Origin: Derxia lacustris
GTDB taxonomy: Bacteria; Pseudomonadota; Gammaproteobacteria; Burkholderiales; Burkholderiaceae_E
Reading direction: 5' to 3'
Length of the DNA: 64,000 bases
Assembly: GCF_002105195.1 (NCBI RefSeq)
Contig: NZ_MUHU01000026.1
Coordinates: 124,001-188,000, forward strand
The first letter of the stretch is position 1, and every line of letters starts with the position of its first letter. Positions 38,247 to 46,807 of the stretch are shown in pieces. Both the position numbers and the translations under genes were made by a program. The notes beneath the pieces were generated by a model. It searched no databases, had not been told where the DNA came from, and saw only the letters and a list, made by a program, of their open reading frames with translations.

Positions 38247-38777
38247 ATGGCAGCCATCGTCCTACCGGACCTGAAGGCCGCCATGCCAGACATCGATTTC
38301 TATACCGCCGACAACTACGACCCGAGCCAGAGCCTCGGCTTCACGCTGCGCCAGATCGTCGTGTCGATGACGCGCGCCATCGACCAGCGCATGGCCGAGC
38401 ACGGCATCACCGACGCGCAGTGGAAGCCGCTGCTGCACATCAGCATGGGGCGCGCCAGCACCGCCGCCGAGCTGGCGCGCGAAGGCTGCATCGACACCGG
38501 CGCCATCACCCGCTTGCTCGACCGGCTGGAGGCCAAGGGGCTGGTGCTGCGCGTGCGCTCGACCGAGGACCGGCGCGTGGTCAAGCTCGAACTCACGCCC
38601 GAAGGCGAGCGGCTCGCGGCGCTGATCCCGCGGGCGCTGTGCGAGGTCATCAACGGCCATCTGGCCGGGTTCAGCCGCGAGGAGCACGACGTGCTGCGCG
38701 CGCTGCTGCTGCGCATGCTGGAGAACGGCCAGCGCATGAACGCCAATGCGCCGCGCGGCGAGGAGGAGGACGCATGA
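38247..38777 (+). CDS. MarR family transcriptional regulator of the efflux operon
   Basis: The winged-helix regulator of about 176 residues has the MarR pattern: ITDAQWKPLLHI, then STAAELAREGCIDTGAITRLLDRLEAKGLV (recognition helix) and the wing RSTEDRRVVKLELTPEGERL. It probably represses the downstream nodT-type, emrA and emrB genes and lifts repression when a phenolic or toxic ligand binds. ATG 38247 is used; a GTG at 38238 would add three residues. Its stop overlaps the next start (ATGA). A palindromic operator candidate sits directly upstream. Confidence 0.9.
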   Translation: MAAIVLPDLKAAMPDIDFYTADNYDPSQSLGFTLRQIVVSMTRAIDQRMAEHGITDAQWKPLLHISMGRASTAAELAREGCIDTGAITRLLDRLEAKGLVLRVRSTEDRRVVKLELTPEGERLAALIPRALCEVINGHLAGFSREEHDVLRALLLRMLENGQRMNANAPRGEEEDA

Positions 38778-40237
38778 ACCGGCCGGATTCCATCGCGCCG
38801 ACGGCGCGCCGGGCTGTCGCCGCGCGGCCCCGGCGCACGACTGCGCTCGCGCTGGCGACCGCGCTCGCGCTGGCCGCCTGCGCCGACATGCAGGGCATCG
38901 CACCGAAGGCCGCGTTCACCGATCCCGCTGCGCTCGGCGCCAACAGCGCCGCTGCCGCCACGCCCATCACCTGGCCCGGCGACCACTGGTGGCGCGCCAT
39001 CGGCGACCCGGCGCTCGACCGCCTGATCGACACCGCGCTTTCCGATTCGCCGTCGCTGCGCATCGCCAGCGCGCGGCTCGATCAGGCGCGCGCCGGCATC
39101 GAGACCGCGCGCGCCGCGCTGCTGCCGCGCGTCGACGGCCAGGCCTCGGTGACGCAGCAGCGCTTCAGCGACAACTACATTTATCCCGCGCCGCTGGCCG
39201 GCTCGGTCGATGCCGACGCGCTGCTGCGCGTGGGCGGCCAGTGGGAGCTGGACCTGTTCGGCCGCAACCGCGCCGCGCTCGCCGCCGCGCTCGGTCAGGC
39301 GCGCGCGGCCGAGGCCGACGTGGCCGCCGCGCGCTGGATCCTGTCGACGCAGATCGCCACCAGCTACGTGGAACTCGCGCGCGACATCGAGCTGCGCGAC
39401 ATCCTCGTCGCCACCCAGGCCCAGCGCGAGCACATCCGCCAGATCGTGTCCGAGCGGGTCGCCGCCGGCCTCGACACGCGGGTCGAGCTGCGTCAGGCCG
39501 AAACCACCGTGCCGCAGACCGGCCAGGACATCGCCGCCACCGAGGAGCGCATCGAGCTGGGTCGCCACACGCTGGCCGCGCTGGCCGGCGTCGCGCCGCA
39601 GCGGCTGGCCGAACTGGCGCCGCGCCTCGCCGGCCAGCAATTGCTGCCGCCGCCTGCCGTGATCCCGGCCGACCTGCTCGGCCGCCGCGCCGATGTGGTC
39701 GGCGCGCGCCGCCGGGTCGAAGCCGCGCTCGCCGGCGTGGACGTGGCGCGCGCCGCCTTCTATCCCAACGTGAATCTGAGCGTGTTCGCCGGCCTGCATG
39801 CGCTGGGCCTCGGCGACCTGCTCGACAGCGGCAGCCGCGAATGGGGCGTCGCGCCCGCCATCAGCCTGCCCATCTTCGAGGGCGGCCGGCTGCGCGCCCA
39901 GCTCACGGCGCGCTCGGCCGCCGCCGACGAAGCTGTCGAGAGCTACAACCTGGTGCTGACGCTGGCCATCCGCGACGTGGCCAATGCGCTCACCTCGGGC
40001 CGCGCCATCGACCGTCAGGCCGAGCAGCAGCGCGCCGCCCAGGCCGCCGCCGAAAGCGCCTATGCGCTGGCCGAACAGCGCTACCGCGCCGGCCTCGGCA
40101 GCTTCCTCACGGTGCTCAGCGCCGAAAGCAGCGTGCTCGCCGCACGCCGCGCCGGCACCGAACTGCGCGCCCGCGCGCTTGAAAACCAGATCGGCCTCGT
40201 CCGCGCGCTCGGCGGCGGCTACAGCCCTCAATCCTGA
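38774..40237 (+). CDS. Outer-membrane efflux lipoprotein, NodT family
   Basis: The 487-residue TolC-like channel of the RND/MFS efflux type has a lipoprotein signal with lipobox LALAAC (cysteine at about residue 36). After it come WWRAIGDPALDRLIDTAL and two repeats of the helical OEP domain, with the NodT-type motifs SARLDQARAGIETARAALLP, PADLLGRRADVVGARRRVEAALA and FEGGRLRAQL. It would form the outer-membrane exit for the EmrA/EmrB pump encoded next. It overlaps marR by four bases and emrA follows after 8 bases. Confidence 0.94.
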   Translation: MNRPDSIAPTARRAVAARPRRTTALALATALALAACADMQGIAPKAAFTDPAALGANSAAAATPITWPGDHWWRAIGDPALDRLIDTALSDSPSLRIASARLDQARAGIETARAALLPRVDGQASVTQQRFSDNYIYPAPLAGSVDADALLRVGGQWELDLFGRNRAALAAALGQARAAEADVAAARWILSTQIATSYVELARDIELRDILVATQAQREHIRQIVSERVAAGLDTRVELRQAETTVPQTGQDIAATEERIELGRHTLAALAGVAPQRLAELAPRLAGQQLLPPPAVIPADLLGRRADVVGARRRVEAALAGVDVARAAFYPNVNLSVFAGLHALGLGDLLDSGSREWGVAPAISLPIFEGGRLRAQLTARSAAADEAVESYNLVLTLAIRDVANALTSGRAIDRQAEQQRAAQAAAESAYALAEQRYRAGLGSFLTVLSAESSVLAARRAGTELRARALENQIGLVRALGGGYSPQS

Positions 40238-40245
40238 GAATCGCC

Positions 40246-41598
40246 ATGGACACCAACAACAACGCTCCCGCCACCGGCCGCCCGGCCGCCGCCCAGGCAC
40301 CCGCCGCCGGCCCGATGCACAAGCCGCCGTTCAGCCGCGGCAAGGCGCTGCTCGCCGTGGCCGCCGTCGTCGTCATCGGGGCGGCCATCTCCGGCTGGCG
40401 CTGGTACGACAACGCGCGCTGGTATGTCGAGACCGACAACGCCTACGTGGCCGGCAACGTGGTGCAGGTCACGCCGCAAGTGGGCGGCACGGTGCTCGCC
40501 ATCTATGCCGACGACACCGACGTGATCGCCGCCGGCGCGCCGCTCATCAAGCTCGACCCGGCCGATGCGCAAGTCGCGCTCGACCAGGCCGAGGCCCAGC
40601 TCGGCCAGACCGTGCGCGAGGTGCGCACCCTGTTTGCCAACGACGCCAGCTACGCCGCGCAGGTCAAGCTGCGCGAAGCCGACGCCCAGCGCGTGCGCGC
40701 CGACCTGGCCAAGGCCGAGGACGACCTCAAGCGCCGCGCCGGCCTGACCGCCAGCGGCGCCGTCTCGGGCGAGGAGCTGGAGCACGCGCGCAACGCCGTC
40801 GCCAACGCGCGCAGCCAGCTCGCCGCCGCCGAAGCCGCGACCACCGCCGCGCGCGAGCAGCTGCTGGCCAACCAGTCGCTGACGCGCGGCGTCACCGCCA
40901 CCGACCATCCCAACGTGCTGCGCGCCGGGGCGCGGGTGCGCGAAGCCTGGCTGGCGCTGCATCGCGCGGCGCTGGTCGCGCCGGTCGGCGGGCAGATTGC
41001 CAAGCGCAATGTGCAGGTCGGCCAGCGCGTCGCGGCCGGCACGCCGCTGATGTCCATCGTCCCGCTCGATCAGGTCTGGGTCGATGCCAACTTCAAGGAA
41101 GTGCAGGTGACCGACATGCGCATCGGCCAGCCGGTCAAGCTCACCTCCGACCTGTACGGCGACAAGGTCGAGTACGACGGCCGCGTGGTGGGCTTTGGCG
41201 CCGGCACCGGCGCGGCCTTCTCGCTGCTGCCGGCGCAGAACGCGACCGGCAACTGGATCAAGGTCGTGCAGCGCGTGCCGGTGCGGGTCGCGCTCGACGC
41301 GGCCCAGCTCAAGGAACATCCGCTGCGCATCGGCCTGTCGATGGTCGCGACGGTGGATGTGCACGACCAGACCGGCCCGGCGGTGGCCACCGCGCCGCGT
41401 CCGGCGTCGCAGGCGCTGACCGCGAGCTACACCGACGCCGCGGCCGAAGCCGACAAGCTGGTCGCGGACATCATCGCCCGCAACCTCGGCGCGGGCGCTC
41501 CGGCGCCGGTCGCGGGCAAGCGCGCGGCGGTGGACGTGGCCGGCCAGCGCATTCCGGCGCCGCTCGGTGCCGCCGCTGCCACGCAACGTCACGGCTGA
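40246..41598 (+). CDS. emrA: EmrA/HlyD-type membrane fusion protein
   Basis: The 450-residue periplasmic adaptor has one N-terminal membrane helix (ALLAVAAVVVIGAAISGW), followed by VETDNAYVAGNVVQVTPQVGGTVLAIYADD (biotinyl-lipoyl-like domain), a coiled-coil hairpin and VAPVGGQIAKRNVQVGQRV with VDANFKEVQV, as in EmrA. It joins the inner-membrane EmrB pump to the outer-membrane channel. The ~80-residue C-terminal extension is Ala-rich and of unknown role. Confidence 0.93.
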   Translation: MDTNNNAPATGRPAAAQAPAAGPMHKPPFSRGKALLAVAAVVVIGAAISGWRWYDNARWYVETDNAYVAGNVVQVTPQVGGTVLAIYADDTDVIAAGAPLIKLDPADAQVALDQAEAQLGQTVREVRTLFANDASYAAQVKLREADAQRVRADLAKAEDDLKRRAGLTASGAVSGEELEHARNAVANARSQLAAAEAATTAAREQLLANQSLTRGVTATDHPNVLRAGARVREAWLALHRAALVAPVGGQIAKRNVQVGQRVAAGTPLMSIVPLDQVWVDANFKEVQVTDMRIGQPVKLTSDLYGDKVEYDGRVVGFGAGTGAAFSLLPAQNATGNWIKVVQRVPVRVALDAAQLKEHPLRIGLSMVATVDVHDQTGPAVATAPRPASQALTASYTDAAAEADKLVADIIARNLGAGAPAPVAGKRAAVDVAGQRIPAPLGAAAATQRHG

Positions 41599-41604
41599 AC
41601 CGGC

Positions 41605-43218
41605 ATGGCTGCTTCCGATTCCGCACTGCCGGCCGGGGCCGGCGCGCCGCCCGCCCCGGCGCCGGCCGCGCCACCCGCCGCGCATCCGCCGCTCGAAGGC
41701 GCGACCCGCGTCATCGGCACCATCGTGCTGGCGACCGCCACCTTCATGAACGTGCTCGACACCTCGATCGCCAACGTCGCCATCCCGACGATTGCGGGCG
41801 ATCTGGGCGTCAGCGCCAACCAGGGCACCTGGGTCATCACGAGCTTTGGCGTCGCCAATGCCATCACGGTGCCGATCACCGGCTGGCTCACCCAGCGCAT
41901 CGGCGCGGTCAAGCTGTTCGTGGCCAGCGTGCTGCTGTTCGTGCTCACGTCCTGGCTTTGCGGCGTGGCGCCCAACATCGGCATGCTGATCTTCTTCCGC
42001 GTTCTGCAGGGCGCAGTCGCGGGTCCGATGATTCCGCTGTCGCAGACGCTGCTGCTGTCGAGCTTTCCCAAGGCCAAGGCCGGGCTGGCGCTCGCGCTGT
42101 GGTCGATGACGACGCTGGTCGCGCCGGTGATCGGCCCGCTGCTCGGCGGCTGGATCACCGACAACATCAGCTGGCCGTGGATCTTCTACATCAACGTGCC
42201 GGTCGGCATCGTCGCGGCCGCCGGCACCTGGGCCATCTACCGCAAGCGCGAAACGCCCACGCGCAAGCTGCCCATCGACAGCATCGGTCTCGCGCTGCTC
42301 GTGCTCTGGGTCGGCTGCCTGCAAGTCGCGCTCGACAAGGGCAAGGAGCTCGACTGGTTCGAGTCGCCGCTGATCGTGGGCCTGCTGCTGATTGCGGTGG
42401 TCGGGCTGGTCGTGTTCCTGATCTGGGAGCTGACCGAGAAGCATCCGGTGGTCGATCTGTCGCTGTTCACGCGGCGCAATTTCTGGACTGCCACGGTCAC
42501 GCTGTCGGTGTCGTTCGGGCTCTACTTCGGCAACGTGGTGCTGCTGCCGCTGTGGTTGCAGCAGTACATGGGCTACACCGCGACGATGGCCGGCATGGCG
42601 CTGGCGCCCGTCGGCTTGGCGGCGGTGCTGCTGTCGCCGGTGGTCGGGCTGACCATCCACCGCGTCGACACGCGGCTCTACTCGACGCTGGCGCTGCTGG
42701 TGTTCGCGCTCGTGTTCTGGATGCGCTCGCGCTACACGACCGACATCGGCATGGCGTCCATCGTCATCCCGACGCTGATCCAGGGCATCGCGATGGCCTT
42801 CTTCTTCATCCCGCTGGTATCGGCGGCGCTGTCGGGGCTGCCGCCCGAGCGCATCCCGGCGGCGTCGGGGCTATCGAACTTCTGCCGGATTCTGGCCGGC
42901 TCGTTCGGCACCTCGATCTCGACCACGCTGTGGGACAACCGCATGACGCTGCATCACGCGCAACTGGTCGAGCACATGACCAACGCCGATCCGGCGGCGC
43001 TGCGCACCTTCGAGGCGCTGCGCGGCACGGGGATGACGGCGGAGCAGGGGACTGCGGTGGTGAACCGGATGATCGACACGCAAGCCGCGATGTTGGGCGT
43101 GAACGATGTGTTCTGGGGCTCGGCGGTGCTGTTCGTGGCGATGATCGGGTTGGTCTGGGTGGCCAAGCCGGCGAAGAAGGGCGGGGCGGGGGGGGCGGAG
43201 GCGGCTGGGGCGCATTAA
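41605..43218 (+). CDS. emrB: EmrB-type multidrug MFS permease (DHA2 family)
   Basis: The 537-residue inner-membrane proton antiporter has 14 predicted helices. DHA2 motifs are clear: FMNVLDTSIANVAIPTIAG at helix 1, WVITSFGVANAITVPITGWL, and motif C-like APVIGPLLGGWITDNISWPW followed by FYINVPVGI. It drives drug export with EmrA and the NodT-type channel. Near the 3' end a G8 run (43188-43195) encodes glycines just before the stop; slippage there would change only the last residues. The AT-rich island begins right after this gene. Confidence 0.95.
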   Translation: MAASDSALPAGAGAPPAPAPAAPPAAHPPLEGATRVIGTIVLATATFMNVLDTSIANVAIPTIAGDLGVSANQGTWVITSFGVANAITVPITGWLTQRIGAVKLFVASVLLFVLTSWLCGVAPNIGMLIFFRVLQGAVAGPMIPLSQTLLLSSFPKAKAGLALALWSMTTLVAPVIGPLLGGWITDNISWPWIFYINVPVGIVAAAGTWAIYRKRETPTRKLPIDSIGLALLVLWVGCLQVALDKGKELDWFESPLIVGLLLIAVVGLVVFLIWELTEKHPVVDLSLFTRRNFWTATVTLSVSFGLYFGNVVLLPLWLQQYMGYTATMAGMALAPVGLAAVLLSPVVGLTIHRVDTRLYSTLALLVFALVFWMRSRYTTDIGMASIVIPTLIQGIAMAFFFIPLVSAALSGLPPERIPAASGLSNFCRILAGSFGTSISTTLWDNRMTLHHAQLVEHMTNADPAALRTFEALRGTGMTAEQGTAVVNRMIDTQAAMLGVNDVFWGSAVLFVAMIGLVWVAKPAKKGGAGGAEAAGAH

Positions 43219-43437
43219 CAAAGATATTTGTTATTAGTTGGCAATTTAGAGCACTGAATCTTTTGCCGTAAGTCACTAATTCGCGTGACTTTCTAAGTTG
43301 GAAGATTTTTGTTCCATTGTCTGAGTAATAACGGTTTGTCTGGGACTGCCGAATCGAATCCATTTGGAATCGATTCGGTCGCTGATGCACTAAAAAAGAT
43401 GTTGGCTATTAACTATCCCATCTGAATCTTTGGGCCT
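43219..43437. other. AT-rich gap at the left edge of the DUF4297-HerA island
   Basis: A sharp fall in GC begins one base after the emrB stop. The 219-base gap separates convergent emrB and the HerA gene. It holds a large imperfect hairpin (43349-43378) but no recognised gene, tRNA or integrase site. It probably marks the junction of horizontally acquired DNA. Confidence 0.5.
43349..43378. terminator. Large hairpin between convergent emrB and HerA genes
   Basis: Arms of 13 bases (from CCGAATCGAATCC, 43349-43361, to GGAATCGATTCGG, 43366-43378) pair with one mismatch around a 4-base loop. No T tract follows. A two-way terminator is likely; a recombination-related site is possible. Confidence 0.4.
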
Positions 43438-45123
43438 TTATTTATACCATTCTCTTTTTATATCTGTGAAGTCAATCTCCTTCCATTCCTCTTTCCAAAG
43501 TTCCCAGTAAGGAATGTCATTGGAAGAAGGTGCGTTGCCACACGGATCAATTTGCACGATCGTTGGCAAGACAACTGATTCGCCGACAAGAAGGGCTTCG
43601 CCTTGTCGAAACGATGTCATCTTTTCAGCTAGTGATCCAAGTGAATCTGGAAGCAGTTTTCTTACGTATCCTTGATCAATGGGATTGGTAAGTCGCATGG
43701 CAATAAAATTGTTGCATTGTGAAAAAATGGTCTCTGATATCTCTGAGGGGCGTTGGCTTGCGAGTAATAAAGTAATGCCATACTTACGACCCTCCTTGGC
43801 AATTCTTTCAATTGCCACTTTCGAAGATCTGTATTTCGATAGTTCGCTGTTGGGGGCGTATTTGTGAGCTTCTTCATATACAAGTAAAATCGGAGCGTTG
43901 TTGTTGATTGTTTCGCTGGGATTTTGTGAGCAGCGTGAGCGCTTGTAGATGTAGCCATATTCAAATATCAAGCGCGATATCAGAGATACCGTAATGCTCA
44001 GCACTTCAAACGGTACTCCGCTTAAATCAATCACCGTTACATTGGACATGCTGCCGGGTTTGTAGCCCATTAGCATTTGGAGCGTTTGTTCAAAGGTAAT
44101 GCTCCTTGATTGTTCGCCTAGAAAAAATTCAAGCCTTCTATCATTAATTTTATTTTCTAGTCGACTTACGTAGTTGGTGAGTTTCCCATGCAGGCTCCCT
44201 TGGGTAAGTCTAGGTTGTCCGGCCTTTTCTTTATTGCTGTTGGCATATACTTCGCCAGTATCAATCATTTCTGTATTTTTGGCTTTGGCATACTCAAGTA
44301 CTTTATTAATATCAAATAGAAGTGGTGTGTCTAAATGGATTTTTTGCTTTTCAGCATATGAGCCGGTGAATTTTTCTCGGCGATCTAAAATAATCGCCTC
44401 TTTGAATATATTTCTTTGGTTATGGTCATTTGCCTCTGTGTCTAAAAAAAACTCTTCCAGTTCTTCGCTGTTTAGCATCCAGTATGGGAGTGTCAGGCTA
44501 GAGGTGTCGATGTAAGTCGCATCCGGAAATGCGGATTTGTATTCTGAGTGAATGTCAAAAACAATTATATGAGAATTATTGAGTGAAAATCCTTCGCCTT
44601 TTTCTTTGACTGCATTTTGAATAATTGTAGCGAGCGTGTGTGATTTGCCAGATCCCGTCGATCCAACAATTGCAATATGTTTATTAAAAAACTTGTTTCC
44701 GTCGATCGGGACGGCAACTTCTCTGTTGGAAGATAATTTGGAAAAGCAAAATTTCTTGTTTGAATCAACTGACCCGTCGTATATTTGCTTAATGTCGTCG
44801 ATTGTTGCTGGCTCCACTTTTTTGGGGGGGGTGGCAAGTGAATCTCCGCCGCGCTCAAACTTCCCATTTCTCAGAATGCCGAGTGGAAAGGCTTCAATTA
44901 TGTGCTCGCGCTTTCCTTTTTCGTTAACGGAAATTTGAAAATTTTCAATAATTGCGATGAGAACTGCATTCTCGTTATCGGCGATCTTTAAGTGAGATCC
45001 AACCTTTAAAGACTCCTCGGCGATTTTAAAATCTTCTAAATCGTCTACAACAATACGGACACTGTCTGGAAAGACAGCAATTACTTGTGCGTTAATGCTA
45101 TCGTCTTGGCTTGCGAGAGTCAT
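43438..45123 (-). CDS. HerA-type ATPase of a DUF4297-HerA anti-phage system
   Basis: The 561-residue DNA-translocase ATPase has an N-terminal HAS-barrel-like part (about 1-90), Walker A GSTGSGKS (154-161) and Walker B ILLVYEEAHKYAP, followed by the conserved KEGRKYGITLLLASQRPSEI and FIAMRLTNPIDQ of HerA/FtsK-like hexamers. In known systems HerA assembles with DUF4297 nucleases and gives defence against phage. The coding strand has a C8A6 tract at 44831-44818 (TPPKK, residues 98-102) where a slipped base truncates the protein before Walker A. Low GC and AT-rich codon use differ sharply from the flanks, marking transfer. Confidence 0.88.
   Translation of the reverse strand: MTLASQDDSINAQVIAVFPDSVRIVVDDLEDFKIAEESLKVGSHLKIADNENAVLIAIIENFQISVNEKGKREHIIEAFPLGILRNGKFERGGDSLATPPKKVEPATIDDIKQIYDGSVDSNKKFCFSKLSSNREVAVPIDGNKFFNKHIAIVGSTGSGKSHTLATIIQNAVKEKGEGFSLNNSHIIVFDIHSEYKSAFPDATYIDTSSLTLPYWMLNSEELEEFFLDTEANDHNQRNIFKEAIILDRREKFTGSYAEKQKIHLDTPLLFDINKVLEYAKAKNTEMIDTGEVYANSNKEKAGQPRLTQGSLHGKLTNYVSRLENKINDRRLEFFLGEQSRSITFEQTLQMLMGYKPGSMSNVTVIDLSGVPFEVLSITVSLISRLIFEYGYIYKRSRCSQNPSETINNNAPILLVYEEAHKYAPNSELSKYRSSKVAIERIAKEGRKYGITLLLASQRPSEISETIFSQCNNFIAMRLTNPIDQGYVRKLLPDSLGSLAEKMTSFRQGEALLVGESVVLPTIVQIDPCGNAPSSNDIPYWELWKEEWKEIDFTDIKREWYK
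44818..44831 (-). repeat. C8A6 homopolymer tract in the HerA gene
   Basis: On the coding strand eight C are followed by six A. Losing one C runs into a stop at 44565 after about 85 wrong codons. Gaining one C meets TAA within about 14 codons. Both remove the ATPase domain, so the tract could act as an on/off switch. As assembled the gene is in frame. Confidence 0.7.
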
Positions 45124-45147
45124 GTTGGCTTCCGAGTAGTTTCAGAT

Positions 45148-45954
45148 TCAGATAATCGTTTTGATATCAAGTGGGCTTTCCACTTGAATCTTCACGTGAT
45201 GAACTGCAGTATCGTCGAAGACGAAGTAAGCAGTGTTTAGGTAAAATTGATAAACTTTTCTTGTTTTATTGATTGATGTCACAGTCGCGCGTAATGCGTC
45301 GAGTGAATTAAGAATCTTAAGTCGAATCTTATTTCCTGGCGTTGCTTGTTGTGCGATTGTCTTTGAATCGAAATTTGCACCTTGAAAATTGTGCCCGTCA
45401 ATAATTCGAAATTCTTCTGTTTGCAGTTCATTTTTAAGCTCAACTAATTCGCTGTCAGTAAGCCCATGAACATATACGTATGGACAAAAAGGAGTTGGCT
45501 CCCGCTTTGTAAGCTTTGACCATTTCATTGAGGTAATAAAAAGTAGCTCTTTTAGATTTGCTCTATCGTAAGATTTACTATCGATCTCAAAGAGAAAAAA
45601 GCGCTCAAACGGAGAGATGTTTAGAAGAGTGAAGTATTCTTGGCGAAGATTGGCGTAATGTGCTTTCTTGCCTTTCTTTTGGATCAGCCATTCATCAAAA
45701 AGAACATTGGTTTTATTGATTTTTCTTAAAAACTCTGCTTTTGTGATTCTTCTATCGGCGGCTGCCGATTTGATTGCTATCTCTCTGATTGCCGCGAGTG
45801 CGCTGTTGTAAAAAAAGTACTCGGCGCTGGCTTGTCTGCAATTAAAATGAGTTTTTAGATGCTGCAAAACTAGATTAAATTGCGAGTCAAAATCAACCGC
45901 GCGAACATTTATTGTTAGGCGCCGTAGGAATTCTAAGACGTCGGTGTTGCTCAA
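45148..45954 (-). CDS. DUF4297/Cap4-like nuclease, C-terminal part (second frame)
   Basis: The frame encodes about 268 residues from a TTG at 45954 whose TTGA overlaps the stop of the upstream frame; there is no good ribosome binding site. Read further back, the same frame is open to 46002 and begins FTYKKDGIVRHHD, a natural continuation of the upstream nuclease domain. LEFLRRLTINVRAVDFDSQF resembles the region after the nuclease domain in DUF4297 proteins, and the rest is a helical C-terminal domain that in known systems contacts HerA. A -1 shift at 46002-46008 would join both frames into 403 residues. It lies 24 bases upstream of the HerA gene and shares its low GC. Confidence 0.7.
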   Translation of the reverse strand: MSNTDVLEFLRRLTINVRAVDFDSQFNLVLQHLKTHFNCRQASAEYFFYNSALAAIREIAIKSAAADRRITKAEFLRKINKTNVLFDEWLIQKKGKKAHYANLRQEYFTLLNISPFERFFLFEIDSKSYDRANLKELLFITSMKWSKLTKREPTPFCPYVYVHGLTDSELVELKNELQTEEFRIIDGHNFQGANFDSKTIAQQATPGNKIRLKILNSLDALRATVTSINKTRKVYQFYLNTAYFVFDDTAVHHVKIQVESPLDIKTII

Positions 45955-46358
45955 CCCAAGTTCGATGTCGTGATGGCGAACGATTCCATCTTTTTTGTAT
46001 GTAAAAAATTTTGCTTCAGAAAATCAACGTCGATTTTGCCATCCAGTTTTTCTTGGCCCCCTGCAAAGTGGCCCTGAATGATATATGCTACTTTTGGTTT
46101 AATCCCGTCAAGAACTTCTTTAAAGTGCGATAGCATATACATCACTGCTTCTTTGATCACTGAATGGTTGTATTCTGTTTTTGCGTAATATTTGCATTGA
46201 GTTGCTGTAGTTTCGTTTGCGGATCGAATGTCGATATCCTCTATGCATTCAATTTCAATTGAGTCGTCGGGATTCGGGAGTGTGACGATGCTTAATATGG
46301 ATAAATCAAATTGATAAAAATACCCTCGAATCGTATCAACTGCGCTTCTGTTGGACAT
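45951..46358 (-). CDS. DUF4297/Cap4-like nuclease, N-terminal part
   Basis: ATG 46358, with TTGGAG six bases ahead, starts a 135-residue frame holding the N-terminal PD-(D/E)xK-type nuclease domain of DUF4297/Cap4 proteins: SAVDTIRGYFYQFDLSIL, the acidic EDIDI, and ATQCKYY as the Q-x-K catalytic pair, then EYNHSVIKEAVMYMLSHF. In defence systems this domain cuts DNA once the HerA complex is activated. After codon 119 the frame leaves the family sequence and stops 16 codons later; the remainder continues in the -1 frame. It is either a broken gene, a one-base sequence error in an A6/T6 run or a recoding site. The AT-rich DNA is foreign to the flanking genome. Confidence 0.75.
   Translation of the reverse strand: MSNRSAVDTIRGYFYQFDLSILSIVTLPNPDDSIEIECIEDIDIRSANETTATQCKYYAKTEYNHSVIKEAVMYMLSHFKEVLDGIKPKVAYIIQGHFAGGQEKLDGKIDVDFLKQNFLHTKKMESFAITTSNLG
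46002..46008 (-). other. T TTT TTA heptamer at the DUF4297 frame break
   Basis: In the frame of the N-terminal part the codons read AAT TTT TTA, giving the X XXY YYZ slippery pattern T TTT TTA known from -1 frameshift sites such as HIV-1 gag-pol. A -1 step leads exactly into the downstream DUF4297 frame (next codon ACA). No stimulatory stem was identified by eye. Confidence 0.55.
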
Positions 46359-46807
46359 TGTGTCTCCAATGTGTGGCGAATATGGTAAGCCCCGATGTCG
46401 AGGGGCGGGCGAGCGCTGACGGGTTGTGTATCGGCGAGACAACCTTGCAATTCATTCGCAAGATGCTGTTGGCGCTGTGGGCCAACATTAGGCTGGGTTA
46501 CCGATTCTAATATTATGACTATGGCGTTGTCGTATCGGCGTCGAAAAATACGATATCGTGTGCACGATTGTGGGGTTCGTCAAGTTTAAGATGGAATGTA
46601 ATTCACTATATTTATAGTGTCTAAATTTGCTAGTGGGGCGATTTAACTATATTTTTATTAAGGCAGGGCCACTGATCGCAATATATGTAATTTGTTGAAG
46701 TCTTAAGCCATAAAAATGCAAATGCGTACAAATGACTTTCGTTGAAAAATACAGTATTGCGGATCGATTTTGGCGATACGCAATACTTGAATTAATTACC
46801 TTGCCGC
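46359..46807. other. AT-rich non-coding right part of the island
   Basis: These 449 bases lie between the start of the DUF4297 gene and the end of hemL and contain no supported gene. They should hold the promoter of the DUF4297-HerA operon. Two dyads are present: CACTATA-TT-TATAGTG at 46604-46619 and ACGATATCGT at 46550-46559. The GC content rises abruptly at the hemL stop. No tRNA or integrase was seen. Confidence 0.5.
46604..46619. promoter_or_regulatory. Perfect AT-rich dyad, possible operator
   Basis: CACTATA and TATAGTG flank TT. It lies about 245 bases upstream of the DUF4297 start, so a regulatory role is only possible, not shown. Confidence 0.3.

Noticed and set aside
43188..43195. 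G8 run near the 3' end of emrB as a phase-variation tract
   Set aside because: Slippage would only alter the last few residues after all membrane helices, so it is unlikely to switch function.
46395..46589. Short open frame in the island leader
   Set aside because: It has no ribosome binding site and no recognisable protein features, and it overlaps the likely promoter region of the DUF4297 gene.
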